Below, piece by piece: positions 41,292 to 51,839 of a stretch of DNA of 64,000 bases; the stretch's first letter is position 1, and the number at the start of each line of letters is the position of its first letter. The stretch is from assembly GCA_964432595.1 (NCBI GenBank), contig CAYSOF010000006.1, forward strand, positions 124,001 to 188,000, given 5' to 3'. The notes under the pieces are model-generated. The model was not told where the DNA came from and did no database searches. It saw only the letters and a program-made list of their open reading frames with translations. The DNA comes from DASYLJ01 sp964432595. GTDB lineage: Bacteria > Desulfobacterota > Binatia > DP-6. The translations under genes and the position numbers were made by a program.

Positions 41292-42017
41292 TTACCCGTT
41301 GGCTTCTTCGCGCTCCGGTTGCCAGTAGAGCATTCGCTGGCAGTTCGGGCAGAGGAACACCTGCTCGTTGCGCTGGATCTGATTGAAGAGCTGCGGCGGG
41401 ATGTTCATGTGGCAGCCCGTGCAGATGCCGCGCTGGATGACGACGACGGCGACGCCGCCGCGGCGCGAGAAGATCATCTCGTAGCGCCGGCGGAGCTCCC
41501 CGTCGACGTCGGCGACCAGCTGGTCGCGGCGGGCCTTGTCGCGCTCGATGTCCGAGGCCAGGCGGGCGATGGTGTCGCGCAGCTCGCTGGCCTCGGTCTC
41601 CCGGGCCGACTCGAGGCGCGCCAGCTCCTCCTCGGCGGCGGCGGTCTTGGCCGTGGCGGCCTCGACCTGCTCGAGGACCGTCATCAGCTCGGCCTCGATT
41701 CCGCTGGTCTCTTCCTTCAGCAGGTCGACCTCGCGCTTCGCGAGCCCGAGCTCCTTGTCGTTGCGGATGCGGGTGATGCGCATCCGCCGGTCCTTCATCT
41801 TCGTCTCGGCGGCGGCCAGGCGTCCTTCGAGATCGCGCTGCCGGGTGCCGAGGGCGGCGAGCTCCTCGCGGGCGGTCGCCGTGATGGCGGTTTGCGCCCC
41901 GACGGCCTGTTCGAGCGCCGCGACCCGGCTCTCGCCCGCTTCGACCGCCTGCGTGTTCTCGCGCAGGCTCTGGTCCACTCGTTGCAGCGCGGCGAGCGCC
42001 TCGATCTGTGTCGGCAA
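41292..42017 (-). CDS. coiled-coil protein with C4 zinc ribbon (CdsZ/DUF164-type)
   Basis: 241 residues. A long heptad coiled coil (about 10-175) is followed by RRGGVAVVVIQRGICTGCHMNIPPQ and FLCPNCQRMLYW, a four-Cys zinc ribbon (CxxC...CxxC). Proteins of this type are widespread; the exact role is not settled. TTG 42017 is taken as start: GGAGG lies 9 bases upstream, the protein begins LPTQIEALAALQ as in relatives, and any longer start would run into the tRNA gene. Expressed with or after the tRNA/rpoD region on the same strand. Confidence 0.85.
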   Translation of the reverse strand: MPTQIEALAALQRVDQSLRENTQAVEAGESRVAALEQAVGAQTAITATAREELAALGTRQRDLEGRLAAAETKMKDRRMRITRIRNDKELGLAKREVDLLKEETSGIEAELMTVLEQVEAATAKTAAAEEELARLESARETEASELRDTIARLASDIERDKARRDQLVADVDGELRRRYEMIFSRRGGVAVVVIQRGICTGCHMNIPPQLFNQIQRNEQVFLCPNCQRMLYWQPEREEANG

Positions 42018-42075
42018 AGTCGGCGGCCTCCCTCTGACTCGTTCGGTGCGTTCGTACCCGCGCCCGTTTGCCCGG

Positions 42076-42152
42076 TGGTGGGCCCAGTGTGACTCGAACA
42101 CACGACCTACCGGTTATGAGCCGGCGGCTCTAACCACCTGAGCTATGGGCCC
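42076..42152 (-). tRNA. tRNA with CAT anticodon (Met or lysidine-type Ile2)
   Basis: 77 nt including an encoded CCA end. Acceptor GGGCCCA/TGGGCCC, D arm, anticodon stem GCCGG/CCGGT with loop CTCATAA, variable AGGTC and T arm GTGTG-TTCGAGT-CACAC all pair. The anticodon CAT leaves elongator Met or Ile2 open. C4-G69 and C5-G68 in the acceptor resemble the pairs that the lysidine synthetase TilS favours in E. coli tRNA-Ile2, so Ile2 is slightly preferred. Confidence 0.93.
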
Positions 42153-42233
42153 GGGCCGGGCAGAGTGAACCACCGAACGGCTCGCACTGCAAGGGAACCT
42201 TGCCGTACGAGCCGTCGCGGGAGGTGAATAGGT

Positions 42234-43852
<1,619 letters not shown>

Positions 43853-43856
<4 letters not shown>

Positions 43857-45592
43857 GTGCGGGTTTTCTCCGTCAGTTGCTGCGCGAGCTGCCGTTCGAG
43901 CTGTCGCTCGGCGGCGAGGTCGCCACGGGCCTGGGCCGCGCGCAGCTCCTCGTGCAAGCGCCCGCGCTGAAGGCGGGCGCGGCGGGTACGAATGGCGGCG
44001 ATGCAGTCGGCCACCATGCGGTCACGGTCTTCGTCGGTGTTCTCGTCGAGCAGACGGCGCGCCACGCGGTCGCGGAGCGTCCGCGGCAGGCCCTGCAGCA
44101 GGGCGCTACGATCGGAGACGTCGTCGCCGCCGACGATGCGCTCGGCGGTGGTGCGCAGCGCCGGATGCTCGAACTCGTCGACGATGTTCTCGGCGCGCAG
44201 CCGCGGCGCCAGCGCGGGATCGGCGACGAGCAGCTCGACGAGCAGCTCTTCGGGCCCCGCCGGTCGTCCGGCATCGACCGCCGGCGACGGCGCCGGCTTC
44301 GTCTCGGGCGCGCCTTCGCTGCGCAGCACCTCTTCGCGGACACCGAGGCGCTCGGCCGCCAGACGCGACAGGACGTCGCGCTGAAACGGCTCCCGCACCG
44401 ACTTGAGCACCCGCGCGACCTCGCGCGCGGCTTCCGCGCGGCGGCCGACCGCGTCACGCTGCGAGCCCGCGAGCTCGTCGATGTAGGCGTCGACGAGCGG
44501 CACCGCGCCCGCGAGGAGCCGCTCCAGCGCCTCGGCGCCGTGCGTGCGGACGAAGGTGTCGGGATCGTCGCCCGACGGCAGGAACACGCCGCGTCCCCAG
44601 AGACCCGCCTCGATGAAGACGGGAAAGCTGCGCGCGGCGGCGCGCCGGCCGGCGGTGTCGCCGTCGAAGCACGCGAGCACCGACTCGGAGAACCGCCGCA
44701 GCACGCGCAGCTGATCGCCCGTGAGCGCCGTACCGAGCGGTGCCACGGTCTCCTCGATGCCGTGCTGCGCCAGCGCGACGACGTCGAGGTAGCCCTCGAC
44801 GACGACCACGCGGTTGCGCTTGCGGATCGCGTCGCGCGCGAGGCCGAGGCCGTAGACGGTGCGGCCCTTGGAGAAGATCGGCGACTCGGGACTGTTCAGG
44901 TACTTCGGCGGCGGATCGCCCGTCTCGGGCCCGCCGGGCAGGATGCGTCCGCCGAACGCGACGGTACGACCCGCGGTGTCGGCGATCGGGAACATCAGGC
45001 GCTCGCGGAAGCGGTCGAGCATGCCGCCGCCATTCCGCCGCAGCACGAGGCCCGCGGTGACGGCGTCGTCGAGCCGCAGGCCCTGCCCGCGCAGATGCCG
45101 GGCGAGCGCGTCGCCGCCCGGGGCGAACCCGAGCCCGAAGCGCTCGATGCTCTCGGGCGCGACGCCGCGCTCGGCGAGATACGCGCGCGCCCGCGCCCCC
45201 GCCGGGCCACGGAGCGCGCCGCGAAAGAACGCGTGCGCCGCGGCGTTGACGGCGACGAGCGGCTCGGTCGGCGTGCGCGGCCCGCCGCTCGTGTCCTCGG
45301 GCACCGGGATGCCGAAGCGCTGGGCGACGCTGCGGACCGCGTCGGGGAACGGCAGCGCCTGCGTCTTCATCACGAAGGTGAAGACGTCGCCGTGCTCGCC
45401 GCACCCGAAGCAGTGGAAGAAACCGCGCTCCTCGCTGACGGAGAACGACGGCGTCTTCTCGGCGTGAAACGGACAGAGGCCGACGGCACTGCGCCCGCGG
45501 CGCCGGAGCGAGACCACGTCCGACACCACCTCGAAGATGTTCGCCCGCTCGCGAATCTCGCGGATGGCGTTCTCGTCGATGCGCCCCGCCAT
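43853..45592 (-). CDS. dnaG: DNA primase DnaG
   Basis: 579 residues. CHC2 zinc finger CPFH...CFGC (about 40-64), the RNAP basic motif region, TOPRIM domain with VVVEGYLDVVAL and SVLACFDGDTAGRRAA, and a helicase-binding C-terminal domain. It makes RNA primers for replication. Start overlaps the cvpA stop as TGATG. Part of the rpsU-cvpA-dnaG-rpoD macromolecular synthesis order. Confidence 0.96.
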
Positions 45593-46086
45593 CAGGACAC
45601 CCGTCCTGCGGCGAGGGGGCCGCCGTGCTGGGCGATCGTCGACGCCATCTGCATGAGCGGCATCGCGACGCGGGAGCCGGCGATCAGCTCGGACAACGTC
45701 GGTCCCGGCACGAGCCGCTGCGCGACGAGCAGCGCGAAACCGCAGACCGCCGCGCCCTTCGCGGCGCCGAACACGAAGCCGGCGGTGCGATCGACCGGGC
45801 CGAGGAACAGCGTCCGCGCCAGCCGATGCGCCAGCGCACCGATCAGGACGGCAGCCAGGTACACCGCGAGGAAGACGGCGGCCGGCGCCACGATGCTCGC
45901 CGTCTGCGGCGACACGCCGAAGCGATCGACCAGGACGGGGGCCAGCTCGGCCCAGCGGTCGGCGGCGACGACCACGCCGACGACGAGGCCCACGAGGGCG
46001 GCAGCCTCGCGCAGGAGGCCGCGAAAGAGTCCCCGAAGCGCGAAGGGGACCAGGAGGACCAAGAGGACGACGTCCATCTGGTTCAC
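45592..46086 (-). CDS. cvpA: CvpA-family inner-membrane protein
   Basis: 164 residues with four hydrophobic segments. The first (MDVVLLVLLVPFALRGLFRGLLREAA) has the family pattern of D near the start and G-x-x-RG-x-x-RE. Named after colicin V production; in other bacteria it is linked to envelope stress and bile resistance. Its insertion between rpsU and dnaG differs from the classical E. coli order. Confidence 0.82.
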   Translation of the reverse strand: MNQMDVVLLVLLVPFALRGLFRGLLREAAALVGLVVGVVVAADRWAELAPVLVDRFGVSPQTASIVAPAAVFLAVYLAAVLIGALAHRLARTLFLGPVDRTAGFVFGAAKGAAVCGFALLVAQRLVPGPTLSELIAGSRVAMPLMQMASTIAQHGGPLAAGRVS

Positions 46087-46131
46087 CGGGCCCCTCCGCT
46101 GCGGGTGGGACGTGCGCCGAAGCGCACGCGA

Positions 46132-46332
46132 TCAGACCATCGGTGTACGCGCAGTCCGGCGAATGGCGCGCTTACGCGCAGCCATGGCCTTCTTTTTCCG
46201 TCGAACGCTGGGCTTCTCGTAGTGCTCGCGTTTGCGAAGCTCTGCGAGAATTCCGGCTTTCTCACACTGTTTCTTGAAGCGACGGATGGCGCTGTCGATG
46301 GGCTCGTTTTCCTTGACACGAACCCCTGCCAT
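46132..46332 (-). CDS. rpsU: 30S ribosomal protein S21
   Basis: 66 residues: MAGVRVKENEPIDSAIRRFK, KQCEKAGILAELRKREHYEK, then a very basic tail. Matches bS21 over its length, with the usual VRVKENEPIDSAIRRFKK start. First gene of the macromolecular synthesis operon. A TTGACT at 46392-46397 on the minus strand may be its -35, but the -10 is poor. Confidence 0.95.
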   Translation of the reverse strand: MAGVRVKENEPIDSAIRRFKKQCEKAGILAELRKREHYEKPSVRRKKKAMAARKRAIRRTARTPMV

Positions 46333-46439
46333 ACGGTGGGTACACCCCCCCTCGGATGAAAGGCGGACACCATCGGGGAAAAGCCGGGGGCAGTCAAGGT
46401 GAGTGCCGTCGTCCTGAGCGAAAGACCGAGCAATCGGGG

Positions 46440-47177
46440 CTATGCGTCGAGCAAGAAACGCTCCGGATAGTCGGTAAATACGGCGTCCACACCGGCCGCC
46501 TCGAGGGGGGCCAGAACTGCCCGTGTATTCACGGTCCAGACGCGTACTTGGAGGCCCGCGGCATGCCCCGATGCGATGCTCGCCGGCGCAGCCCTGCTCG
46601 TGCGTACGTGCAAGGCTCTGGCACCGACGCCCTCTGCGAGCCGGAGCGCGCCGGCGACCGCAGTGCGGTCCCACAGGACGGCCAGCTCGGCGGTCGCCGA
46701 GAGGGCCCGCAGGCGGACCAGGCTCTCGGCCGCAAACGACGAGAATACGACGCGTTGCAGCGCGCCCGCGGCCTCGACGACCTCCAGCGTCCGGCGCTCG
46801 AGGCCGTCGTCTCCCGTCGACTTGAGCTCGACGTTGATGGGGATCGACACGGCACGCAGCACGGCATCGAGCGTGGGGATGCGCTCGCCCGCGAACGCGT
46901 CCGCGAACCAGCGACCGGCGTCGAGCTCGGACAGCTCGGCGAGCGTCCGGTTGCACACGGGACCGACGCCGTCGCTCGTCCGGTCGAGGGTCTCGTCGTG
47001 GATCACGACGACGGCACCGTCGCGGGTGCACTGCACGTCCAGCTCGATCATGTGCGCGCCCAGCTCGACGGCACGACGGAACGCGACGAGCGTGTTCTCG
47101 GGCCGCGTCCCGCTGGCACCACGGTGCGCGATGACCTGCAGGCCCACGCGCGTCGTGTAGCAACGGCCGGTTGACAC
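46440..47177 (-). CDS. glycerophosphodiester phosphodiesterase
   Basis: 245 residues, TIM barrel. IAHRGASGTRPENTLVAFRRA (metal and phosphate site with HRG and PENT), GAHMIELDVQCTRDG with the E-x-D metal ligands, VVIHDETLDRTSDG, and INVELKSTG. Splits glycerophosphodiesters to glycerol-3-phosphate. No signal peptide, so cytosolic. GTG 47144 is a possible shorter start that avoids overlap with the divergent prmA region. Confidence 0.92.
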   Translation of the reverse strand: MSTGRCYTTRVGLQVIAHRGASGTRPENTLVAFRRAVELGAHMIELDVQCTRDGAVVVIHDETLDRTSDGVGPVCNRTLAELSELDAGRWFADAFAGERIPTLDAVLRAVSIPINVELKSTGDDGLERRTLEVVEAAGALQRVVFSSFAAESLVRLRALSATAELAVLWDRTAVAGALRLAEGVGARALHVRTSRAAPASIASGHAAGLQVRVWTVNTRAVLAPLEAAGVDAVFTDYPERFLLDA

Positions 47178-47209
47178 CGCCAGCGCGCCGGCCGAGATCT
47201 GCGCTCGCC

Positions 47210-48103
47210 GTGGCCGACGCTCCGCAATGGGTGGCGCTCCGCATCGACGTCGCCGAGGAGGCGGCGGAGCCCGTGACGAACTTCCTGCTCGAGGAGGGCA
47301 CCCCCGGCGTGATCACCGCGGAGCGCGAGATCGGTGCGGACGGCCCGCCGCCCGGCCGCGCCCGGCTCGAGGCCCACGTCGTCGCGGCCGACGCGACGCG
47401 CATGGCGGACGCGGTGCGCGCGTACCTGACCAGCCTCGGCGACGTGCTGCCCGGCTGCGACGACGTGCGCATCGAGCTCGCCGACGTGCCCCCCGTCGAC
47501 TGGGAGGCCACGTTTCGCCGCCATCACGTGCCGATCCGCATCGGCCGGCGGCTGCTCGTCGCCCCGCCGTGGGACGTACCGGACGCGGACGGCCGCGAGG
47601 TCCTCGTGATCGAGCCCGGCATGGCGTTCGGCACCGGCCAGCACGAGACCACGCGCACCTGCCTCGAAGAGATCGAGGCCGTGGTCGAGGCCGGCGGCAT
47701 CGCGACGGCGCTCGACGTCGGCACCGGCTCGGGGCTCCTCGCGGCGGCGCTCTGCCGGCTCGGCGTGCCGTCGGTCGTCGCGTTCGACGACGACGTCGCC
47801 GTGCTCCCGCTCGCGCGCGCGAACCTCGACGCGAACGGCGCGGGCCGCGTGCGGCTGTTCGCGGGGCGCACGGCCGCGGTACGCGGCCGCTTCGATCTCG
47901 TCGTCGCGAACCTGCTCGCGGACGCGCTCGTCGACGACGCCGCCCCGCTCGCGGCCGTCGTCGCGCCGGGCGGCCGGCTCGTCGTGTCCGGCCTGCTCGA
48001 TACGCAGGTGGAGCGCGTCGCGGCCGCCTACCCCGGCTGGCGCGTCACCGGCACGCGCGCCGGCGGCCCGTGGCGGACGCTACGGCTCGAGCGCGCGTGC
48101 TGA
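47210..48103 (+). CDS. prmA: ribosomal protein L11 methyltransferase
   Basis: About 298 residues. An N-terminal L11-recognition domain (VALRIDVAEEAAEPVTNFLL) and a SAM-dependent methyltransferase with VIEPGMAFGTGQHETTRTCLE and LDVGTGSGLLAAALCRLG, the PrmA signatures; VVANLLADALVDDA is close to the NANIL..PL catalytic motif. GTG 47210 is chosen; the frame is open to TTG 47171. It overlaps rsmE by 7 bases. Confidence 0.92.
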   Translation: MADAPQWVALRIDVAEEAAEPVTNFLLEEGTPGVITAEREIGADGPPPGRARLEAHVVAADATRMADAVRAYLTSLGDVLPGCDDVRIELADVPPVDWEATFRRHHVPIRIGRRLLVAPPWDVPDADGREVLVIEPGMAFGTGQHETTRTCLEEIEAVVEAGGIATALDVGTGSGLLAAALCRLGVPSVVAFDDDVAVLPLARANLDANGAGRVRLFAGRTAAVRGRFDLVVANLLADALVDDAAPLAAVVAPGGRLVVSGLLDTQVERVAAAYPGWRVTGTRAGGPWRTLRLERAC

Positions 48104-48801
48104 GGCTCTTCGTTCCCGGCGCATGCGCCGCCGACGGCCGCGTGCGGATCGCGGGCGCGGAGCTGCGCCACCTGCAGACGCTGCGCCTCGGCGCCGGCGC
48201 CGCGCTCGTCGTGCTCGACGACGACGGCGTCGAGCACCGCGTCGTGCTCGAGCAGGTGACGGCGCGCGAGGCGGTCGCGCGCGTGACGGCGAGCGCGCGG
48301 CCGATGCGCGAATCGCCACTCGACCTGGTGCTGGCCCCCGCCCTCCTGAAGGGCAGCAAGATGGACCTCGTCGTCGAGAAGGCGACGGAGCTCGGCGTGC
48401 GCCGCATCGCCCCGGTCGAGACGCGACGCATGGTGGGCCGCGGCGAGCACGTCGACCGCTGGCGGCGCATCGCGGTGGCGGCCGCCAAGCAATCGGGGCG
48501 CACGCAGGTGCCGATCGTCGATGCGCCGCGGGCGCTCGCCGCGTTCCTGGACGACGCGTGGGCGGGGCTCCGCCTCGTGCCGTGGGAGGGCGAGGCGTCG
48601 CGCCGGCTCGACGAGCTGCCCCCCGACGCCCGCGCCGTCGTCGCGCTCATCGGCCCCGAAGGCGGGCTCGCCGACGACGAGGTCGCGGCGGCGCAGGCGC
48701 ACGGATTCGTGCCGATCACGCTCGGCCCCCGCATCCTGCGCGCCGAGACCGCCGCGATCGCCGTGGCCGCGCACTGCCAGCGCCGCTGGGGCGACGGCTG
48801 A
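48097..48801 (+). CDS. rsmE: 16S rRNA (uracil-1498-N3)-methyltransferase
   Basis: 234 residues. N-terminal PUA-like domain (HLQTLRLGAGAALVVLDDDG), then a SPOUT knot: KGSKMDLVVEKATELGVRRI, AAKQSGRTQVP, IGPEGGLADDEV and LGPRILRAETAAI are RsmE signatures. The start lies inside the prmA end, so both rRNA/ribosomal-protein methylases are translated together, as in many bacteria. Confidence 0.95.
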   Translation: MLRLFVPGACAADGRVRIAGAELRHLQTLRLGAGAALVVLDDDGVEHRVVLEQVTAREAVARVTASARPMRESPLDLVLAPALLKGSKMDLVVEKATELGVRRIAPVETRRMVGRGEHVDRWRRIAVAAAKQSGRTQVPIVDAPRALAAFLDDAWAGLRLVPWEGEASRRLDELPPDARAVVALIGPEGGLADDEVAAAQAHGFVPITLGPRILRAETAAIAVAAHCQRRWGDG

Positions 48802-48846
48802 CGCCGCCGTTGGTTCGAGCCGGACGACTCGGCTAGTACCGGGCCC

Positions 48847-49809
48847 ATGTCGCTCCGCATCCTCTACGTGATGGACCCGATGGACCGGGTCCTCGTCGAC
48901 AAGGACACGACGTTCGCGTTCCAGCTCGAGGGGCAGCAGCGCGGGCACCAGCAGTTCCACTGCCTGCCGCCCGACATGTTCGTCGACCGCACGGTGCCGC
49001 ACGCCGCGGTCCGTCCCGTCACCGTGCACCGCGCCGCGGTCCACTACGGCTTCGGCGAGACGCAGACGGTGCCGCTGTCGTTCTTCGACGTGATCTTCAT
49101 GCGCAAGGATCCGCCGTTCGACATGGCCTTCTTCTTCGCGACGCACGTCCTGAGCCTCGTCGACCAGACGCGGACGCTCATGATGAACGACCCGCGCGGG
49201 CTGCGCGACGCGAACGAGAAGCTCTACGCGCTCAACTTCCCCGATCTGATCCCGGACAGCCTCGTGACCAGCGATCACACGCGGCTCAAGGCGTTCATGG
49301 AGCAGATGGGCGGCGAGATGATCGTCAAGCCGCTCGACGGCTGCGGCGGCGCGGGCGTGTTCCACGTCCACCGCGGCGACCGCAACCTGAACGCGATCCT
49401 CGAGGCGTCGACCCAGTACGGGACGCGCCTCGTGATGGGCCAGCGCTACCTGCCCGCGGCGCGCCAGGGCGACAAGCGCCTCATCGTCCTCGACGGCGAG
49501 CCGCTCGGCGGCGTGCTACGCGTCCCGCAGGAGGACGAGACCCGCGGCAACATCCACGTCGGCGGCGACGTGAAGCAGGTCGCGGTCGACGCGCGCGATC
49601 GCGAGATCTGCGCGCGCATGGCGCCGAAGCTGCGCGAGGACGGCCTGTGGTTCGTCGGCCTCGACATCATCGGCGGGTACGTCAGCGAGGTGAACGTCAC
49701 CAGCCCGACGGGCGTCCAGGAGATCGACCGTCTCGACGGCGTCTGCCTGGAGGCCCGGGTCATGGACTTCGTCGAGGCGCGGGTGTCGCGCCTCGCTCGC
49801 GCTCACTGA
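48847..49809 (+). CDS. gshB: glutathione synthetase
   Basis: 320 residues. ATP-grasp enzyme joining gamma-glutamylcysteine and glycine. MDPMDRVLVDKDTTFAFQLE at the N-terminus, FFDVIFMRKDPPFDM, MIVKPLDGCGGAGVFHV and VSEVNVTSPTGVQEID are the GshB signatures. The usual partner gshA is not in the window. Presence of gshB indicates glutathione as thiol and fits a proteobacteria-like physiology. Confidence 0.96.
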   Translation: MSLRILYVMDPMDRVLVDKDTTFAFQLEGQQRGHQQFHCLPPDMFVDRTVPHAAVRPVTVHRAAVHYGFGETQTVPLSFFDVIFMRKDPPFDMAFFFATHVLSLVDQTRTLMMNDPRGLRDANEKLYALNFPDLIPDSLVTSDHTRLKAFMEQMGGEMIVKPLDGCGGAGVFHVHRGDRNLNAILEASTQYGTRLVMGQRYLPAARQGDKRLIVLDGEPLGGVLRVPQEDETRGNIHVGGDVKQVAVDARDREICARMAPKLREDGLWFVGLDIIGGYVSEVNVTSPTGVQEIDRLDGVCLEARVMDFVEARVSRLARAH

Positions 49810-49949
49810 GAAATCGCGGTCGACGCCAGGTAGCGCCACAGGCTCGTCCGCACCTGCCAGCGCCCGTTCTGCTTCTTGCCGACGGCGATCACGCGGCGGC
49901 GCGGCGTCGTGTCCTTCTCGGTGCGGGTCGTCTTCGTCTCCATCCTCAT
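49803..49949 (-). CDS. tiny basic protein of unknown function
   Basis: 48 residues, starting MRMETKTTRTEKDTTPRRR and continuing VIAVGKKQNGRWQVRTSLWR. A strong AGGAGGGG sits 1 base before the first ATG and 7 before the second ATG (49943), so the shorter 46-residue form is at least as likely. The frame is open to 50075, but the extra part looks random. It overlaps the gshB end by 7 bases. No family recognised. Confidence 0.5.
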   Translation of the reverse strand: MRMETKTTRTEKDTTPRRRVIAVGKKQNGRWQVRTSLWRYLASTAISQ

Positions 49950-50093
49950 CCCCTCCTCGAGGCGGGGACGAAGCGAGATGCGTGCCGGAACGCCGCGCAC
50001 GGAAACCCGGCACTTTTTGCCGGGCGCGCCGCTGCGGGCGTTCATCCGTGTACGCAGACCCCTCTGGGTCCGCACAAGCGTGTGCAGCGGCGG

Positions 50094-50131
50094 AAAAGAA
50101 AAAGCCCCCGGGTCCCTGCGGACCCGGGGGC
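50094..50131 (-). terminator. rho-independent terminator of the secreted-protein gene
   Basis: On the minus strand a perfect 12-bp GC stem (GCCCCCGGGTCC / GGACCCGGGGGC, 50104-50131, loop of 4) followed by TTTTTCTTTT (50094-50103). It lies 30 bases after the stop of the gene ending at 50162. One of very few classical terminators in the window. Confidence 0.9.
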
Positions 50132-50161
50132 CTGTTCAGCGGACGTTTCGCCCGTCGTGCC

Positions 50162-51703
50162 TTACGGCACGCTCGGGTCCTGGAAGGTCAGGGTGCCGGG
50201 CAGCGAGGTCGCGCCCGGACCCGGGAGGTTGGCGGACAGGTTCACGATGCCGCCGATGTCACCCTCCGCCGCGGGGATGCAGAAGACCGTGGCGAGCGTG
50301 GCAGGGGTCGGTACGCCATCGAGGAGCGGCGTGCCCGCGGGCGAGCCGTTCTCGGTGATCGTGTGGCAATCGCTGAACGGGGTCGTGTTCGCATCGGTCA
50401 GGCGACCGAAGCAGCCGGCCTGGCCGGTGTCACCCGAGAGCTGCCCCGGGCAGAAGAGGCCGTCGGGCGCCGTCTTCTGCGCAACGCCCGTGGTGAGCGG
50501 GGTCAGGTCGACGGCGAGCGCGCCCAGGCTGAGCGAGCCGTCCACGCAGGGCTGGCCGGGCTCACAGGTGCTGGTCATGTCGGAGCCGCCCGGGGGGCAG
50601 TCCTTCGTGAGACCGTCGGAGTTCGTGCTGGTGCACGGGTCACCCGCGTTCGCGCCGCCGTTGCAGGTACCCGCGGCGGGCGTTTCCGGGGTGCCGTTGA
50701 CGGCGTTGCCGCCGCTCGCGCAGACCGGGCAGACCGTGTCGGGCGCCGTGTAGAGCGAGCCCGGGGTGCCGGTGAGGAACGTGTTCGACGCGAGGTTGAC
50801 GGAGAGGTTCTCCGTCGAGCCCGTGGCGAGGTCGATGTTGCCGCAGGCGCCCGCCGCGAAGACGTTCACCACGCAGGTCGACGTGCCGCCGTTCTCGATC
50901 GGGAGCGGGGTGCCGAAGAAGCAGCCCTCGTCCGTGCAGTCGAAGCCGGGGCCGGCTTCCGGCGTCGGGCAGACCGTGCAGTCGTTACCGTCGCAGTCGA
51001 CGAGGAAGCGGTTGGTGGCGCCGTCCGGCGTCGGGCCTTCGAGCACGCTCGACTTGCCGCCGCCGATGTTGAGGCCGCCGCAGGCGAGATCGATCGTCTT
51101 CGAGGTGCCTTCACCCGTGCCGCACGCGCCGGTGCCGGCGACCGTCGTGAAGTCGACGTACGTGCCGTTCGTGTCGCACGTGTTGACCGCCGTGCAGAGC
51201 GTCGTCGACGTGGTCGACGTGGTCGACGTCGTGGTCGTGGTCGTCGTGGTGGTCGTCACGCAGGCGCCGGTGTCCGTGCACACGTCGGCGACGCTGTTGA
51301 AGAACGCGCCGTCCGCGCTGGACGGAGCCGCGGTCGACTGGACGGGACAAGTGACACCCGGGTTCTTCTTGATGTCCGTACACTTGGCCGCGTTCTTCGC
51401 GACGAAGCCCGTCTTCTTACCCTTCACGCGACAGCAGATCTGCGCGCCGGGACGGCCGCAGACCGAGTTCTTCGCGAGGTTCAGGATGTCCTTCTTGCAG
51501 CTCTTCTGCGCGTTGAGCGCGCCCTTCTTGCTGAAGAGCTTCTTGATGCACTTCGCATACGCGCCCTTCTTGGTCGCAGCGGCGCAAGGGCAAGCTTGTT
51601 CGACCTGGAAACGCACGGCGTCGCAGCTCTGCGCGCGCGCTTCCTGCGGTCCGGAGGCGAGCAACGCCACCAGGGCAAGTGACACTCCAACGAGGACTCT
51701 CAT
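50162..51703 (-). CDS. secreted Cys-rich protein with a Thr/Ser linker, unknown function
   Basis: 513 residues. Signal peptide 1-24 (LVGVSLALVALLASGPQEARA, cut after ARA). An N-terminal domain of about 120 residues with paired Cys and many Lys (CPCAAATKKGAYAKCIKKLF, QICCRVKGKKTGF). Then a linker of about 20 Thr/Ser residues near 138-158, and a large C-terminal Gly/Asn/Thr-rich domain with further Cys pairs (CDTNGTYVDF, CDGNDCTVC) and asparagine-rich beta-type repeats. ATG 51703 has AAGGAG 7 bases upstream. It has its own promoter-like site and a strong terminator, so it is monocistronic and probably well expressed. Surface structure or adhesion is a guess. Confidence 0.75.
   Translation of the reverse strand: MRVLVGVSLALVALLASGPQEARAQSCDAVRFQVEQACPCAAATKKGAYAKCIKKLFSKKGALNAQKSCKKDILNLAKNSVCGRPGAQICCRVKGKKTGFVAKNAAKCTDIKKNPGVTCPVQSTAAPSSADGAFFNSVADVCTDTGACVTTTTTTTTTTSTTSTTSTTLCTAVNTCDTNGTYVDFTTVAGTGACGTGEGTSKTIDLACGGLNIGGGKSSVLEGPTPDGATNRFLVDCDGNDCTVCPTPEAGPGFDCTDEGCFFGTPLPIENGGTSTCVVNVFAAGACGNIDLATGSTENLSVNLASNTFLTGTPGSLYTAPDTVCPVCASGGNAVNGTPETPAAGTCNGGANAGDPCTSTNSDGLTKDCPPGGSDMTSTCEPGQPCVDGSLSLGALAVDLTPLTTGVAQKTAPDGLFCPGQLSGDTGQAGCFGRLTDANTTPFSDCHTITENGSPAGTPLLDGVPTPATLATVFCIPAAEGDIGGIVNLSANLPGPGATSLPGTLTFQDPSVP
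51190..51260 (-). repeat. simple-sequence tract encoding the Thr/Ser linker
   Basis: A run of GTC/GTG/GAC-type triplets (ACN and AGC codons on the minus strand) encodes about 20 consecutive Thr/Ser residues. Such tracts can change length by slippage. Confidence 0.7.
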
Positions 51704-51780
51704 GGGCACTCCTTTTTCGCTCTCCGGAGGCTGTTGCCCCTCGGGCATCCGTGATCCACGGGGCGAGACGATACTTTCGG

Positions 51781-51809
51781 TCCTATGGAGCCCCCGCGGA
51801 TGCTGTCAA
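51781..51809 (-). promoter_or_regulatory. possible promoter of the secreted-protein gene
   Basis: On the minus strand a perfect TTGACA (51804-51809) is followed after 17-18 bases by ATAGGA/TAGGAC (near 51780-51786). The -10 is weak. The site is about 80-100 bases before the ATG, in a gap of 136 bases between two genes on the same strand. Confidence 0.4.
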
Positions 51810-51839
51810 GAGTATTTCTGGACCTACGACACCTACGGT

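Noticed and set aside
42018..42101. Longer start of the zinc-ribbon protein at 42101.
   Set aside because: It would read through part of the tRNA gene; TTG 42017 with GGAGG explains the gene better.
51190..51260. Possible CRISPR-like or tandem repeat.
   Set aside because: The periodicity is codon-level and encodes the Thr/Ser linker; there are no spacers.
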